The position numbers and the translations under genes were made by a program. This document shows, one piece after another, positions 1 through 7,288 of a stretch of 10,046 nt of DNA. The stretch covers positions 1-10,046 of the forward strand of contig DXEZ01000321.1 in the NCBI GenBank assembly GCA_019114715.1, in the 5' to 3' direction. The notes under the pieces were generated by a model. The model had not been told where the DNA came from and did not search any database. It was given only the letters and a program-made list of their open reading frames with translations. Source of the stretch: Candidatus Sphingobacterium stercoripullorum (GTDB taxonomy: Bacteria > Bacteroidota > Bacteroidia > Sphingobacteriales > Sphingobacteriaceae). Positions within the stretch are counted from its first letter, which is position 1; every line of letters begins with the position of its first letter.

Positions 1-1391
1 CGAGATGCATTCATAAATAGCGCCTGAGCTTCTCTAAATTTATAATTCAAAATAGCTTGCTCAATTTCGGCAGGCAGCTCATTTAAAGCATCAAGCACCT
101 GCTGATCTTCCGAGGTCATAGGGAGGCCGAACTGCACTTCTCCGTTGTAATATTTATGAGTCAGCACCATGACCCGATTTACGAAGTTCCCTAAGATAGC
201 TACCAATTCATTATTCACACGCGCCTGGTAGTCTCTCCATGTAAACTCACTGTCGGCAGTTTCCGGCAATATAGAAGTAAGCACGTACCGAAGTTCGTCT
301 TGCTTATCTGGGAAGTCCAATAAATACTCATGTAGCCATACGGCATGGTTTTTTGAAGTGGAGAGTTTATCACCCTCTAAGTTTAAAAATTCATTGGCCG
401 GAATATTATCTGGTAATAAGTATTCTCCATGAGCTTTTAATATGGCTGGGAAAATAATACAATGGAAAACGATATTATCCTTACCTATAAAATGAATAAG
501 GGTAGAGTTTTCTCTTTCGTCTTCTTGTTGTTTCCAATAATGCTCCCAATTTTTACCGTTATCTAAAGCCCATTGCTTGGTAGCAGAAATATAACCGATG
601 GGAGCATCTAACCATACGTATAGCTTTTTCCCTGTACCCTCAGGTAATGGCACATCTACTCCCCAATCCAAATCCCTAGTCATTGAACGTGGATGCAAAC
701 CGGATTTCAACCAGCTCTGGCATTGTCCAAAAACATTAGACTTTAGCTGTCCTTTTTTCCCATTAATTAACCACTCCTCTAGCCAAGGCTGGTATTTATC
801 CAAAGGCAGATACCAGTGCTTTGTTTCTTTTAAAACAGGCTTTTTACCACTCAAAGTAGAAATTGGATTTATTAAATCCGTTGGGTTTAAAGAAGTTCCG
901 CATTTCTCACATTGATCCCCATAAGCCCCCTCATTTTGACAATGAGGGCAAGTTCCGGTAATATATCTGTCTGCTAAAAACTGATTGAATTCTTCGTCGT
1001 AATACTGCTCAGAGTTTTTTTCAATAAACTCCCCCTTATTGTATAAGTTTAAAAAGAACTCTTGGGATAATTTATGGTGAATAGGCTCTGAGGTCCTGTG
1101 GTAGATATCAAAAGAAATTCCAAACTCTTCAAAACTCTTTTTAATCGTTTGGTGGTATTTATCAATAATTTCTTTAGGTGTTACGCCTTCCTTCTTTGCT
1201 TTAATTGTAATTGCTGCACCATGCTCATCGGAACCGCAAACGTACACTACATCGGTATTATTCAAACGTAGAAATCGTACAAAAATATCTGCAGGAATAT
1301 AAGCACCTGCCAAGTGTCCTATATGCAATGGACCATTGGCATAAGGCAAAGCAGAAGTAATCGTATATCGTTTATTAATTATTTTATTCAA
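1..1391 (-). CDS. metG: Methionyl-tRNA synthetase, 5' part (gene continues beyond the left edge)
   Basis: Class I aminoacyl-tRNA synthetase that charges tRNA-Met with methionine in the cytoplasm. My translation of the reverse strand gives about 463 open codons with no stop. Visible are the ATP-binding HIGH motif in GPLHIGHLAGAYIPADIF, the substrate-pocket stretch VYVCGSDEHGAA, a zinc-knuckle insert (CPHC, then CEKC, near 890-960), WLDAPIGYISATKQW, and the KMSKS loop as KLSTSK (near 355-370), followed by the anticodon-domain segment ELVAILGNFVNRVMVLTHKYY. About 460 of the roughly 680 residues usual for Bacteroidota MetRS are inside the window; the rest of the anticodon domain and any C-terminal tRNA-binding domain lie outside. 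An in-frame TAG lies three codons upstream of the TTG at 1391, and no in-frame ATG precedes the conserved RYTITSALPYANGP segment, so TTG is the most plausible start. It is divergent from the LD-carboxypeptidase gene. The identity is certain; only the start is unsure. Confidence 0.95.
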   Translation of the reverse strand, partial: MNKIINKRYTITSALPYANGPLHIGHLAGAYIPADIFVRFLRLNNTDVVYVCGSDEHGAAITIKAKKEGVTPKEIIDKYHQTIKKSFEEFGISFDIYHRTSEPIHHKLSQEFFLNLYNKGEFIEKNSEQYYDEEFNQFLADRYITGTCPHCQNEGAYGDQCEKCGTSLNPTDLINPISTLSGKKPVLKETKHWYLPLDKYQPWLEEWLINGKKGQLKSNVFGQCQSWLKSGLHPRSMTRDLDWGVDVPLPEGTGKKLYVWLDAPIGYISATKQWALDNGKNWEHYWKQQEDERENSTLIHFIGKDNIVFHCIIFPAILKAHGEYLLPDNIPANEFLNLEGDKLSTSKNHAVWLHEYLLDFPDKQDELRYVLTSILPETADSEFTWRDYQARVNNELVAILGNFVNRVMVLTHKYYNGEVQFGLPMTSEDQQVLDALNELPAEIEQAILNYKFREAQALFMNAS

Positions 1392-1446
1392 GGGTTTCTA
1401 TATTATATTAATTATTTTTACCTAATATTATCAATTATTTGATTGA

Positions 1447-1454
1447 CAAAGATA
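1447..1454 (-). promoter_or_regulatory. Candidate -7 element for metG
   Basis: On the reverse strand this reads TATCTTTG, matching the Bacteroidota -7 consensus TAnnTTTG. It would start transcription near 1440, giving a leader of about 50 bases before the TTG at 1391. No good TTTG -33 element is found at the expected distance, so the call is tentative. The box lies within the possible N-terminal extension of the divergent ldcA reading frame, which mildly favours the shorter ldcA start. Confidence 0.28.
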
Positions 1455-1487
1455 ATCCAATTTCATGGATTAAATGAATTACGGAGA

Positions 1488-2396
1488 ATGAAATATCCTA
1501 AAAAACTAGAAAAAGGAGACCAGGTGGCTATAGTATGTCCAGCATCTTCTCTTTTTGAAAAAATAGACTTAGAATATATAAAAACGGTTTTGGAGAGTTG
1601 GGGGTTGGAGGTTTTACTGGGCGACACCACCCATGCAACGCACCATAATTTTGCAGGTAACGATTTTGAACGCAAAATGGATCTTCAAAAATACCTAGAC
1701 AATCCAGATGTAAAAGCAATTTTTGCTGCTCGCGGAGGCTACGGCTGCGTCCGTATCATTGATCAATTGGATTTTTCCACTTTCAATAAAAATCCCAAGT
1801 GGATAATTGGTTTTAGCGATATCACCGTTTTACACAGCCACATACATGCGACCTCAGGTATTCCAACTCTGCACGGCCAAATGCCTGTCTGCTTTGAAAC
1901 TGGAAGTAGTGAGAGCTTAGAGAGTCTGAAAAACGCACTCTTTGGACACCCTGTCCGCATTAGCTACACGAGTCAAGCAGTACTTAGCAGACCCGGCAAA
2001 GCTGAAGGGATATTAGTAGGTGGGAACCTCTCTCTACTACACAGCCTTCTTGGATCAGATTCCGATTATAATTACGACGGGAAAATTCTTTTTATAGAAG
2101 ATGTAGGTGAAAAGTATTACAATATAGATCGTATGCTTTGGACTTTAAAAAGAGCTAAAAAATTCGAAAAACTAAATGGGCTTATTGTAGGTGGCTTTAC
2201 AGAAATGATAGACACCGACCCTTCATTTGGCGCTAGCACGGAGGAAATAATATATCGTAAAGTAAAAGACCTTCCTTACCCGGTAGCATTTGACTTTCCT
2301 GCAGGTCACATCGATGACAATCGGGCCATCATCTTGGGCGCAAAATGCCTATTAGAAATCAATCAGAGGCAAGTAACATTAGAACAGTATCAATAA
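1488..2396 (+). CDS. ldcA: LD-carboxypeptidase (muramoyltetrapeptide carboxypeptidase, peptidase family S66)
   Basis: Predicted cytoplasmic serine peptidase that removes the terminal D-alanine from murein tetrapeptides during cell-wall recycling. The 302-residue product matches E. coli LdcA in length. The N-terminus KYPKKLEKGDQVAIVCPAS is the family's opening strand. The S66 Ser-Glu-His triad can be placed at Ser110 (IGFSD), Glu204 (LFIEDVGEKYYNIDRML) and His274 (FPAGHIDDNRAI), and AARGGYGCVRIIDQLD is the usual segment before the nucleophile. There is no signal peptide. The frame opens at a TTG at 1443, directly after a TGA, which would add 15 residues. I prefer the ATG at 1488 because the protein then begins where family members do. 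The doxX-like gene follows after 9 bases, suggesting co-transcription. I found no convincing promoter for this gene. Family assignment is firm; the physiological substrate is inferred. Confidence 0.9.
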   Translation: MKYPKKLEKGDQVAIVCPASSLFEKIDLEYIKTVLESWGLEVLLGDTTHATHHNFAGNDFERKMDLQKYLDNPDVKAIFAARGGYGCVRIIDQLDFSTFNKNPKWIIGFSDITVLHSHIHATSGIPTLHGQMPVCFETGSSESLESLKNALFGHPVRISYTSQAVLSRPGKAEGILVGGNLSLLHSLLGSDSDYNYDGKILFIEDVGEKYYNIDRMLWTLKRAKKFEKLNGLIVGGFTEMIDTDPSFGASTEEIIYRKVKDLPYPVAFDFPAGHIDDNRAIILGAKCLLEINQRQVTLEQYQ

Positions 2397-2405
2397 AATA
2401 ATATT

Positions 2406-2816
2406 ATGGCAGTTTTTTCATCTTTAGCAAAACAAAGAAATTTCGGCTTACTCATCCTTAGAATCGGCCTCGGTGCATTTATGATTATCCAGCACGGTCT
2501 TCCAAAACTAATGGGAGGCCCGGAGCTATGGACCAAAGTTGGAAGCTCGATGAGTCACTTGGGAATTGACTTTTTTCATTTATTCTGGGGCTTATCCGCA
2601 GCGCTGGTAGAGACATTGGGTGGCGTATTTTTCATCTTAGGATTGTGGTTTCGGCCCACAGCGTTTGCCTTCTGTATTGTGATGGCTGTTGCAGGCTATC
2701 AGCACCTGCAAATGGGTGACGGTTGGAGCGTAGCTTCTAGAGCATTTGAGCTGTTATTTGTCTTTTTTGGAATAGCATTTGTTGGTCCCGGCAAATACAG
2801 TGTAGATAAAGGTTAA
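2406..2816 (+). CDS. DoxX family small integral membrane protein
   Basis: A 136-residue protein with four hydrophobic segments, roughly residues 13-30, 57-81, 84-100 and 111-127, the pattern of the DoxX/DoxD-like family. Family features visible are LLILRIGLGAFMIIQHGLPKL in the first helix, an acidic residue (Glu69) in ALVETLGGVFFILGLW in the second, and the short C-terminal helix ending in FVGPGK. Relatives include a thiosulfate:quinone oxidoreductase subunit in archaea and redox-associated membrane proteins in mycobacteria, but most bacterial members have no assigned reaction, and none can be inferred here. It begins 9 bases after ldcA stops, so the two probably share a transcript. A strong hairpin lies just past the stop codon. 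Family membership is confident; function is unknown. Confidence 0.85.
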   Translation: MAVFSSLAKQRNFGLLILRIGLGAFMIIQHGLPKLMGGPELWTKVGSSMSHLGIDFFHLFWGLSAALVETLGGVFFILGLWFRPTAFAFCIVMAVAGYQHLQMGDGWSVASRAFELLFVFFGIAFVGPGKYSVDKG

Positions 2817-2819
2817 TGA

Positions 2820-2838
2820 AGGGGTCATAAAGACCCCT
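2820..2838. terminator. Hairpin between convergent doxX-like and peroxiredoxin genes
   Basis: AGGGGTC (2820-2826) and GACCCCT (2832-2838) form a perfect 7-bp, GC-rich stem around a 5-base ATAAA loop. It starts a few bases after the doxX-like stop codon and about 24 bases past the peroxiredoxin stop on the other strand, the place for a shared bidirectional terminator. Neither strand has a real U-tract after the stem, so intrinsic strength is uncertain. Confidence 0.6.
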
Positions 2839-2861
2839 CAACCACTCAGACAACTGCCGAA

Positions 2862-3497
2862 CTATAAGTTAGGCTGTGGCGTTACCCTTAAGTATGGTTT
2901 TATTTCTTGATACCCTTTAGGGAATTTTCCAGCTATTTCCTCATTCTTAATCGATGGTGAAATTATCACATCATTCCCATACTCCCAGTCTGCTGGGGTA
3001 GCAACCGAATGCTCTTGCGTTAATTGCAAAGAGTCAATTACTCTAAGTATTTCAAAGAAATTTCTTCCAGTAGATGCAGGGTATGTCAACGTTAACTTAA
3101 CTTTCTTATCCGGCCCAATAACAAACACCGAACGAACTGTTGCAGTTTGAGAAGCATTAGGGTGAATCATATCGTATAATTCTGCCACTTTGCGATCGGA
3201 ATCCGCAATTATTGGAAAATCCACAGAGGTATTCTGCGTCTCATTGATATCCTTAATCCAGCCGAGGTGATCCTCAACACTGTCTACACTTAAGGCCAAA
3301 ACTTTTGTGTTGCGTTTTTTAAATTCTTCGCTTAACTGTGCGGTCCTACCTAACTCAGTAGTACATACAGGCGTGTAATCCGCAGGGTGAGAGTATAAAA
3401 CTGCCCAATGACCATCAATGTAATCATGAAACCTTATTTCTCCTGAGCTGGTTTGTGCTGTAAAGTCGGGGGCAATATCTCCTAATCTTAAACTCAT
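2862..3497 (-). CDS. 1-Cys peroxiredoxin (Prx6 type)
   Basis: Cytoplasmic thiol peroxidase that reduces hydrogen peroxide, organic peroxides or peroxynitrite. The 211-residue protein shows the thioredoxin-fold opening LGDIAPDFTAQTSSGEI and the peroxidatic motif HPADYTPVCTTELGR, with Pro38, Thr42 and Cys45; the active-site arginine is probably Arg122 in TVRSVFVIGP. Cys45 is the only cysteine in the protein, so it must be a 1-Cys enzyme whose sulfenic acid is resolved by an external thiol. The long C-terminal part (about residues 160-211, ending PYLRVTPQPNL) is the extra dimerisation domain of Prx6. The frame can be extended upstream to a TTG at 3563, but that codon lies inside the likely -33 box. 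The ATG at 3497, giving MSLRLGDIAPDF, is the family's normal start. It converges on the doxX-like gene and diverges from the acyl-CoA dehydrogenase gene. Confidence 0.93.
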   Translation of the reverse strand: MSLRLGDIAPDFTAQTSSGEIRFHDYIDGHWAVLYSHPADYTPVCTTELGRTAQLSEEFKKRNTKVLALSVDSVEDHLGWIKDINETQNTSVDFPIIADSDRKVAELYDMIHPNASQTATVRSVFVIGPDKKVKLTLTYPASTGRNFFEILRVIDSLQLTQEHSVATPADWEYGNDVIISPSIKNEEIAGKFPKGYQEIKPYLRVTPQPNL

Positions 3498-3532
3498 ATC
3501 TTTATTTTTATTTAAATAACCTATATAATCTA

Positions 3533-3564
3533 CAAAGTTAGTAGATTTAATTTTTATAAACAAA
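3533..3564 (-). promoter_or_regulatory. Bacteroidota-type promoter of the peroxiredoxin gene
   Basis: On the reverse strand TTTG (3561-3564) is followed after exactly 20 bases by TAACTTTG (3533-3540), a full match to the TTTG-N19-21-TAnnTTTG consensus of the Bacteroidota primary sigma factor. Transcription would begin near 3527, leaving a leader of about 30 bases before the ATG at 3497. No Shine-Dalgarno sequence is apparent in that A/T-rich leader. Confidence 0.6.
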
Positions 3565-3642
3565 ATAAAAAGATTAATTTAATAAAAATCTTTGCCTTTT
3601 ATCGATTAAAATTCAGAGCAAAATCGCAACAAATTACTATGC

Positions 3643-3669
3643 TTGCATAATATTTATTATGTATATTTG
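3643..3669 (+). promoter_or_regulatory. Promoter of the acyl-CoA dehydrogenase gene, spacer filled by an inverted repeat
   Basis: TTG (3643-3645) and TATATTTG (3662-3669) match the Bacteroidota -33 and -7 elements with a 16-base spacer, a little short. The spacer itself is a perfect inverted repeat: CATAATA (3646-3652), two T bases, TATTATG (3655-3661). Transcription would start near 3673-3676, giving a leader of only about 15 bases before the ATG at 3690. A repressor bound to the repeat would block this promoter, but no regulator can be named. Confidence 0.5.
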
Positions 3670-3689
3670 TTTACCAAAAAACGAACATT

Positions 3690-4841
3690 ATGAACTTTAA
3701 ACTATCAGATGAACACCGCTTAATTCAAGAAGCTGCCCGAGACTTTGCAACCCGTGAACTTGCAGTCGATGTCATAGAAAGAGACAAGGAGAGCAGATTT
3801 CCCTTACGGCAAGTTCAGCTTATGGGCGAGCTTGGCTTTATGGGCGTAACCATCCCTATGAAATATGGAGGCGCTGAAATGGATCACCTATCTTACGTTC
3901 TTATCATCGAGGAGCTAGCTAAAATAGACGCATCTTCTGCGGTTATCGTCTCCGCGCACAATTCTTTAGCACTCTGGGGTCTAAACACCTACGGAACAGA
4001 AGAACAAAAAGAAAAATTCTTAAAGCCCTTGGCCGAAGGAAAAAAGCTTGGCGCATTTGCTCTATCTGAACCTGAGGCAGGGTCCGATGCGAGCTCTCAA
4101 CACACAAGCGCCAGGAAAACCGAAGACGGATACATACTCAATGGGAACAAAAACTGGATCACCAACGGCTCCTCAGCAGACACCTACATTGTCATTGCAC
4201 AAACCGACCATTCACGAGGAAGCCACGGTATAAGCGCCTTCATCATAGAAAAAAACCAACCTGGATTTACTATCGGACCAAAAGAGGACAAACTAGGAAT
4301 TAGAAGCTCAGACACTCACGCTTTGCATTTTTCAGACGTTGCGGTTTCCGAATCACAGCTTTTAGGCCAAGAAGGAAGCGGCTTTAAAATCGCCATGGAA
4401 ACCTTAGATGGAGGACGGATTGGAATTGCTGCCCAAGCGGTAGGCATTGCAGAGGGAGCTTACCAACTGGCCTTAAAATACGCGCAGGAACGCAAGACCT
4501 TTGGCAAACCCATCTTCAAACACCAGGCAATACAATTCAAGCTCTCGGATATGGCAACAAAAATACAAGCTGCCCGACTCCTCACCTATCAAGCTGCAGC
4601 CTTAAAAGACCAAGGAGAAAGGTACACTAAAGAAGCCGCTATGGCTAAATTATTCGCAAGCGAAACAGCGATGAGCAGCACGATAGAAGCTATCCAAATC
4701 CATGGAGGCTACGGATACGTTAGAGAATACCAAGTAGAACGCATGATGCGAGATGCCAAAATCACGGAGATCTATGAAGGAACTTCAGAAATCCAGAAAA
4801 TGGTAATCGCCCGCGAATTATTAAAAAGTTTAAGCAGCTAA
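3690..4841 (+). CDS. Acyl-CoA dehydrogenase, short-chain (butyryl-CoA dehydrogenase) type
   Basis: FAD flavoenzyme that introduces the alpha-beta double bond into acyl-CoA, the first step of fatty-acid beta-oxidation, passing electrons to electron-transfer flavoprotein. The 383 residues show the full three-domain architecture: N-terminal helical domain (about 1-115), middle beta domain with the first family signature GAFALSEPEAGSD (121-133) and NGNKNWITNG (151-160), and C-terminal helical domain with RKTFGKPIFKHQAIQFKLSD and the second signature QIHGGYGYVREYQVERMMRD (336-355). Glu363 in IYEGTSEIQK is at the catalytic-base position of the short- and medium-chain enzymes, unlike isovaleryl-CoA dehydrogenase, where the base is elsewhere. 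Substrate chain length cannot be fixed from sequence alone; a branched-chain role remains possible. No other beta-oxidation gene is adjacent. It converges on proA with a 37-base gap. Confidence 0.92.
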   Translation: MNFKLSDEHRLIQEAARDFATRELAVDVIERDKESRFPLRQVQLMGELGFMGVTIPMKYGGAEMDHLSYVLIIEELAKIDASSAVIVSAHNSLALWGLNTYGTEEQKEKFLKPLAEGKKLGAFALSEPEAGSDASSQHTSARKTEDGYILNGNKNWITNGSSADTYIVIAQTDHSRGSHGISAFIIEKNQPGFTIGPKEDKLGIRSSDTHALHFSDVAVSESQLLGQEGSGFKIAMETLDGGRIGIAAQAVGIAEGAYQLALKYAQERKTFGKPIFKHQAIQFKLSDMATKIQAARLLTYQAAALKDQGERYTKEAAMAKLFASETAMSSTIEAIQIHGGYGYVREYQVERMMRDAKITEIYEGTSEIQKMVIARELLKSLSS

Positions 4842-4878
4842 CAAAACTTCATTCCCATAAAGCCTGATAACACTATCA

Positions 4879-6120
4879 TTACCTGGTTTGACCATCCCCT
4901 TGGACAAACCATTTTTCCGTTATAAGCTTCTCTAATGCAAAGGGACCACGAGCATGCAGTTTTTGTGTAGAAATACCAATTTCCGCGCCGAGGCCAAATT
5001 CTCCGCCGTCGGTAAAACGCGTAGAAGCATTGCTGTATACCGCAGCCGAATCGACATTCTCCATAAACAACTCTATAACCCCTTGATCTTGGGCCAAAAT
5101 ACCGTCGGTATGTTTAGAAGAATACCGATCAATATGATTCATAGCCTCATCAAGCCCTGCGACAACACGCACCGTACACTTTAGAGCTAAATATTCTTTA
5201 CCAAAACTCTCTAAATTTGCCTGATATAACTTCGGGTAATCTTTATTCAGCAAAACGCCATAAGCAAAGGAGTCGGCAAAAACCTCAATATTAAACTTCG
5301 AAAATTCTGGAGCCAACCGGGATAGAAAATCTTCAGCAATATTTTGGTCAATCAGCAAGCACTCCAAGGCATTACACACAGAGGGACGAGACACTTTTGA
5401 GTTTACAGCGATGGCGAGCGCCTTATCCAAATCAGCCGAATGATGGACGTAGAGGTGACAGACCCCTGCACCAGTTTCTATCACCGGCACCGTTGCGTTC
5501 TCCCTTACAAAATCAATTAAAGACTGTGAACCTCTCGGTATAATCACATCCACAAACCCTCTGGCGTGCAACAACTCCAAAACCACCTCCCTATCAGTTG
5601 GTAATAGCTGCACTGCATGCGGATCCAACCCCTGCTCCACCAACAGCTCCTGAATCAAGTCCACAAAAAACTTGTTCGTATGAAATGCATCCGTTCCCCC
5701 ACGAAGCAAAGCCACATTGCCTGAACGAAAAGCTAGCGCACTTACATCTACCGTTACATTAGGACGGGATTCATACACCACTCCTACCACCCCCAATGGG
5801 ACGGTACGCTTTTCTATCACCAGCCCGTTCTCCTTTTCATTCCTATACAACACCTTTCCGCTGGGATCTTCCAAACGAGCAACTTCCTGAACTCCTTTAC
5901 AAATAGCCTCAATTCGAGATTCGTCCAAAAGCAATCTATCGTATTTTGGATCCGACTCTGGCATCTTATTCAAATCTTGAATATTAGCCTCCATCACCTC
6001 TTGCTTGAGGGATAAAATCCGTTTGGACAACTCCATTAAAAAATCAACCTTTTGCTCATCACTTAGGTTCTGAACCGACCGTTTAGCTACTTTTGCATGC
6101 TCTAAATATGAATCAATCAT
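4879..6120 (-). CDS. proA: Glutamate-5-semialdehyde dehydrogenase (gamma-glutamyl phosphate reductase)
   Basis: Second enzyme of proline synthesis: NADPH-dependent reduction of gamma-glutamyl phosphate to glutamate-5-semialdehyde, in the cytoplasm. The product is 413 residues from the ATG, close to E. coli ProA (417). Family landmarks are PLGVVGVVYESRPNVT (108-123), FRSGNVALLRGG (131-142), DVIIPRGSQSLIDFV (191-205), the catalytic-cysteine segment RPSVCNALECLL with Cys249, and the C-terminal block ASTRFTDGGEFGLGAEIG (365-382) running into STQKLHARGP. The start is ambiguous: a GTG at 6129 would give MLEMIDSY and has an AAGGA sequence 6 bases upstream, whereas the ATG at 6120 is the commoner codon. 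The gene follows proB by 10 or 19 bases on the same strand, so the two form an operon. No proC is in the window. Confidence 0.94.
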   Translation of the reverse strand: MIDSYLEHAKVAKRSVQNLSDEQKVDFLMELSKRILSLKQEVMEANIQDLNKMPESDPKYDRLLLDESRIEAICKGVQEVARLEDPSGKVLYRNEKENGLVIEKRTVPLGVVGVVYESRPNVTVDVSALAFRSGNVALLRGGTDAFHTNKFFVDLIQELLVEQGLDPHAVQLLPTDREVVLELLHARGFVDVIIPRGSQSLIDFVRENATVPVIETGAGVCHLYVHHSADLDKALAIAVNSKVSRPSVCNALECLLIDQNIAEDFLSRLAPEFSKFNIEVFADSFAYGVLLNKDYPKLYQANLESFGKEYLALKCTVRVVAGLDEAMNHIDRYSSKHTDGILAQDQGVIELFMENVDSAAVYSNASTRFTDGGEFGLGAEIGISTQKLHARGPFALEKLITEKWFVQGDGQTR

Positions 6121-6139
6121 TTCTAACACTTAAAATCCT

Positions 6140-7168
6140 TTATAAAATTACAATATCGTCTGAATTAGCAACCTCCAAGTTTTGTCTTTGGACATCCTGT
6201 TGATCAAAGGCAACTTTCGCTTTCGCTATTGCAAACACTTCACCTTTTGAGGTTTTTAAATGAAACACCTCCCCTGCCTGGAATCCCCTTAACACTTTTT
6301 CAACACCTACAGCCAACAAACTACTACCTCGCCTTACCGCCTCCACAGCGCCTTGATCCAACTGAAGAGCCCCCGACACAAGAGTCCCACTAGCTAACCA
6401 CTTTTTTCTTGCATTCAACCTTTTTTCTTCTGCAATAAAACGAGTCCCTATTTCTCCTTGTAAAGCTTTCAATAAAAACTCATCCTCTTTAATCCCAAAA
6501 ACAGTAACTCCTATACCTAAACTGGCCGCTAATTTTGCAAAATGGAGCTTAGACGCCATCCCCCCTAACCCGGCAAAAGATGTTTCTTTACGCACCATAG
6601 AAAAAACCGTTTTATCTGCAACCCCTACTTCTCTCACTACTGCGTTTTGATCGTCTAAAACCCCCTCAACAGATGTACACAGCAGCAACTGTTGTGCTCC
6701 GAACCCTATAGCAATCAAAGTTGCCAGCTCATCGTTATCAGAAAATTGCAGCTCTCTATTGCTGACAACATCGTTTTCATTGGCAATTGGAATGATACCG
6801 TTATCCCATAAAGTTTCATAAGTTTTCTTCAGCTGCAAAAACTGCTCTCTATTGGCAAAATGATGTCTCTCACAAAGACTCTGCGCTAAAGGAATAGCAT
6901 AGGGCCTAAATAACTGACTGTATTTTTGTAGCAAAATTGGATTTCCAATGGCCGCCGCGGCCTTACGATCGTAAAGCGTCCCTTGGTAACCGGGCATATA
7001 CTTTCGCCCAGCAGCTACTGCGCCAGAAGAAACTAGCACCAGCCTGTACTCTTTTTGAATACAGGCAATTTGTCGAGCGACCTCAATAATAATACGCTCA
7101 TCCACACAATTCTCTTTAGTGGTCAGAACAGAAGAACCAAATTTTATTACTACTATAGGTTTTCGCAT
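6140..7168 (-). CDS. proB: Glutamate 5-kinase with C-terminal PUA domain
   Basis: First and usually proline-inhibited step of proline synthesis: ATP-dependent phosphorylation of glutamate to gamma-glutamyl phosphate, which ProA then reduces. The 342-residue protein has an amino-acid-kinase domain (about 1-245) with IKFGSSVLT (8-16), VLVSSGAVAAGR (44-55), DRKAAAAIGNPILLQKY (67-83), the glutamate-site stretch ANENDVVSN (129-137), FSDNDELATLIA (142-153) and GLGGMASKLHFAK (200-212). A PUA domain (about 257-342, beginning WLASGTLVSGAL) follows, as in E. coli ProB (367 residues). The frame could extend to a TTG at 7195, adding 9 unconserved residues. The ATG at 7168 puts the first beta strand (PIVVIKFGSS) at the normal place and is preferred. 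It sits upstream of proA in one operon. No leader peptide or attenuator is evident. Confidence 0.94.
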   Translation of the reverse strand: MRKPIVVIKFGSSVLTTKENCVDERIIIEVARQIACIQKEYRLVLVSSGAVAAGRKYMPGYQGTLYDRKAAAAIGNPILLQKYSQLFRPYAIPLAQSLCERHHFANREQFLQLKKTYETLWDNGIIPIANENDVVSNRELQFSDNDELATLIAIGFGAQQLLLCTSVEGVLDDQNAVVREVGVADKTVFSMVRKETSFAGLGGMASKLHFAKLAASLGIGVTVFGIKEDEFLLKALQGEIGTRFIAEEKRLNARKKWLASGTLVSGALQLDQGAVEAVRRGSSLLAVGVEKVLRGFQAGEVFHLKTSKGEVFAIAKAKVAFDQQDVQRQNLEVANSDDIVIL

Positions 7169-7217
7169 AGAACATTGCCGTTTTATCAGCCACAAAAGCT
7201 TTTAATTGGAAATAATT

Positions 7218-7246
7218 CAAATATAGGAATATATTAATACAATCAA
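7218..7246 (-). promoter_or_regulatory. Bacteroidota-type promoter of the proBA operon
   Basis: On the reverse strand TTG (7244-7246) is followed after 18 bases by TATATTTG (7218-7225), which fits the TTG-N17-23-TAnnTTTG form. Predicted transcription start is near 7212, about 43 bases ahead of the proB ATG at 7168. It indicates that proBA has its own promoter and does not depend on read-through from uvrB. Confidence 0.5.
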
Positions 7247-7288
7247 GACAACAAATACAAGATTTCATTATGACTGCATGATCAAACA

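Noticed and set aside
598..915. 105-codon plus-strand open frame opposite the methionyl-tRNA synthetase gene
   Set aside because: The opposite strand encodes conserved MetRS sequence throughout, including the zinc-knuckle region; the plus-strand translation resembles no family and is a shadow frame.
3498..3563. N-terminal extension of the peroxiredoxin to a TTG start
   Set aside because: The extension covers the -33 and -7 promoter boxes and adds 22 lysine/asparagine-rich residues not seen in Prx6 proteins, whose start matches the ATG at 3497.
4865..4878. Small inverted repeat TGATA-ACAC-TATCA between the convergent acyl-CoA dehydrogenase and proA genes
   Set aside because: It is only a 5-bp AT-rich stem with no T-tract on either strand, too weak to call a terminator from sequence alone.
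7169..7195. N-terminal extension of ProB to a TTG start
   Set aside because: It adds nine residues before the first kinase beta strand with no family counterpart; the ATG at 7168 is normal.
7169..7217. Possible attenuator, T-box or leader peptide ahead of proB
   Set aside because: The leader from the predicted start is only about 43 bases, with no proline-codon run, no T-box sequence and no terminator before proB.
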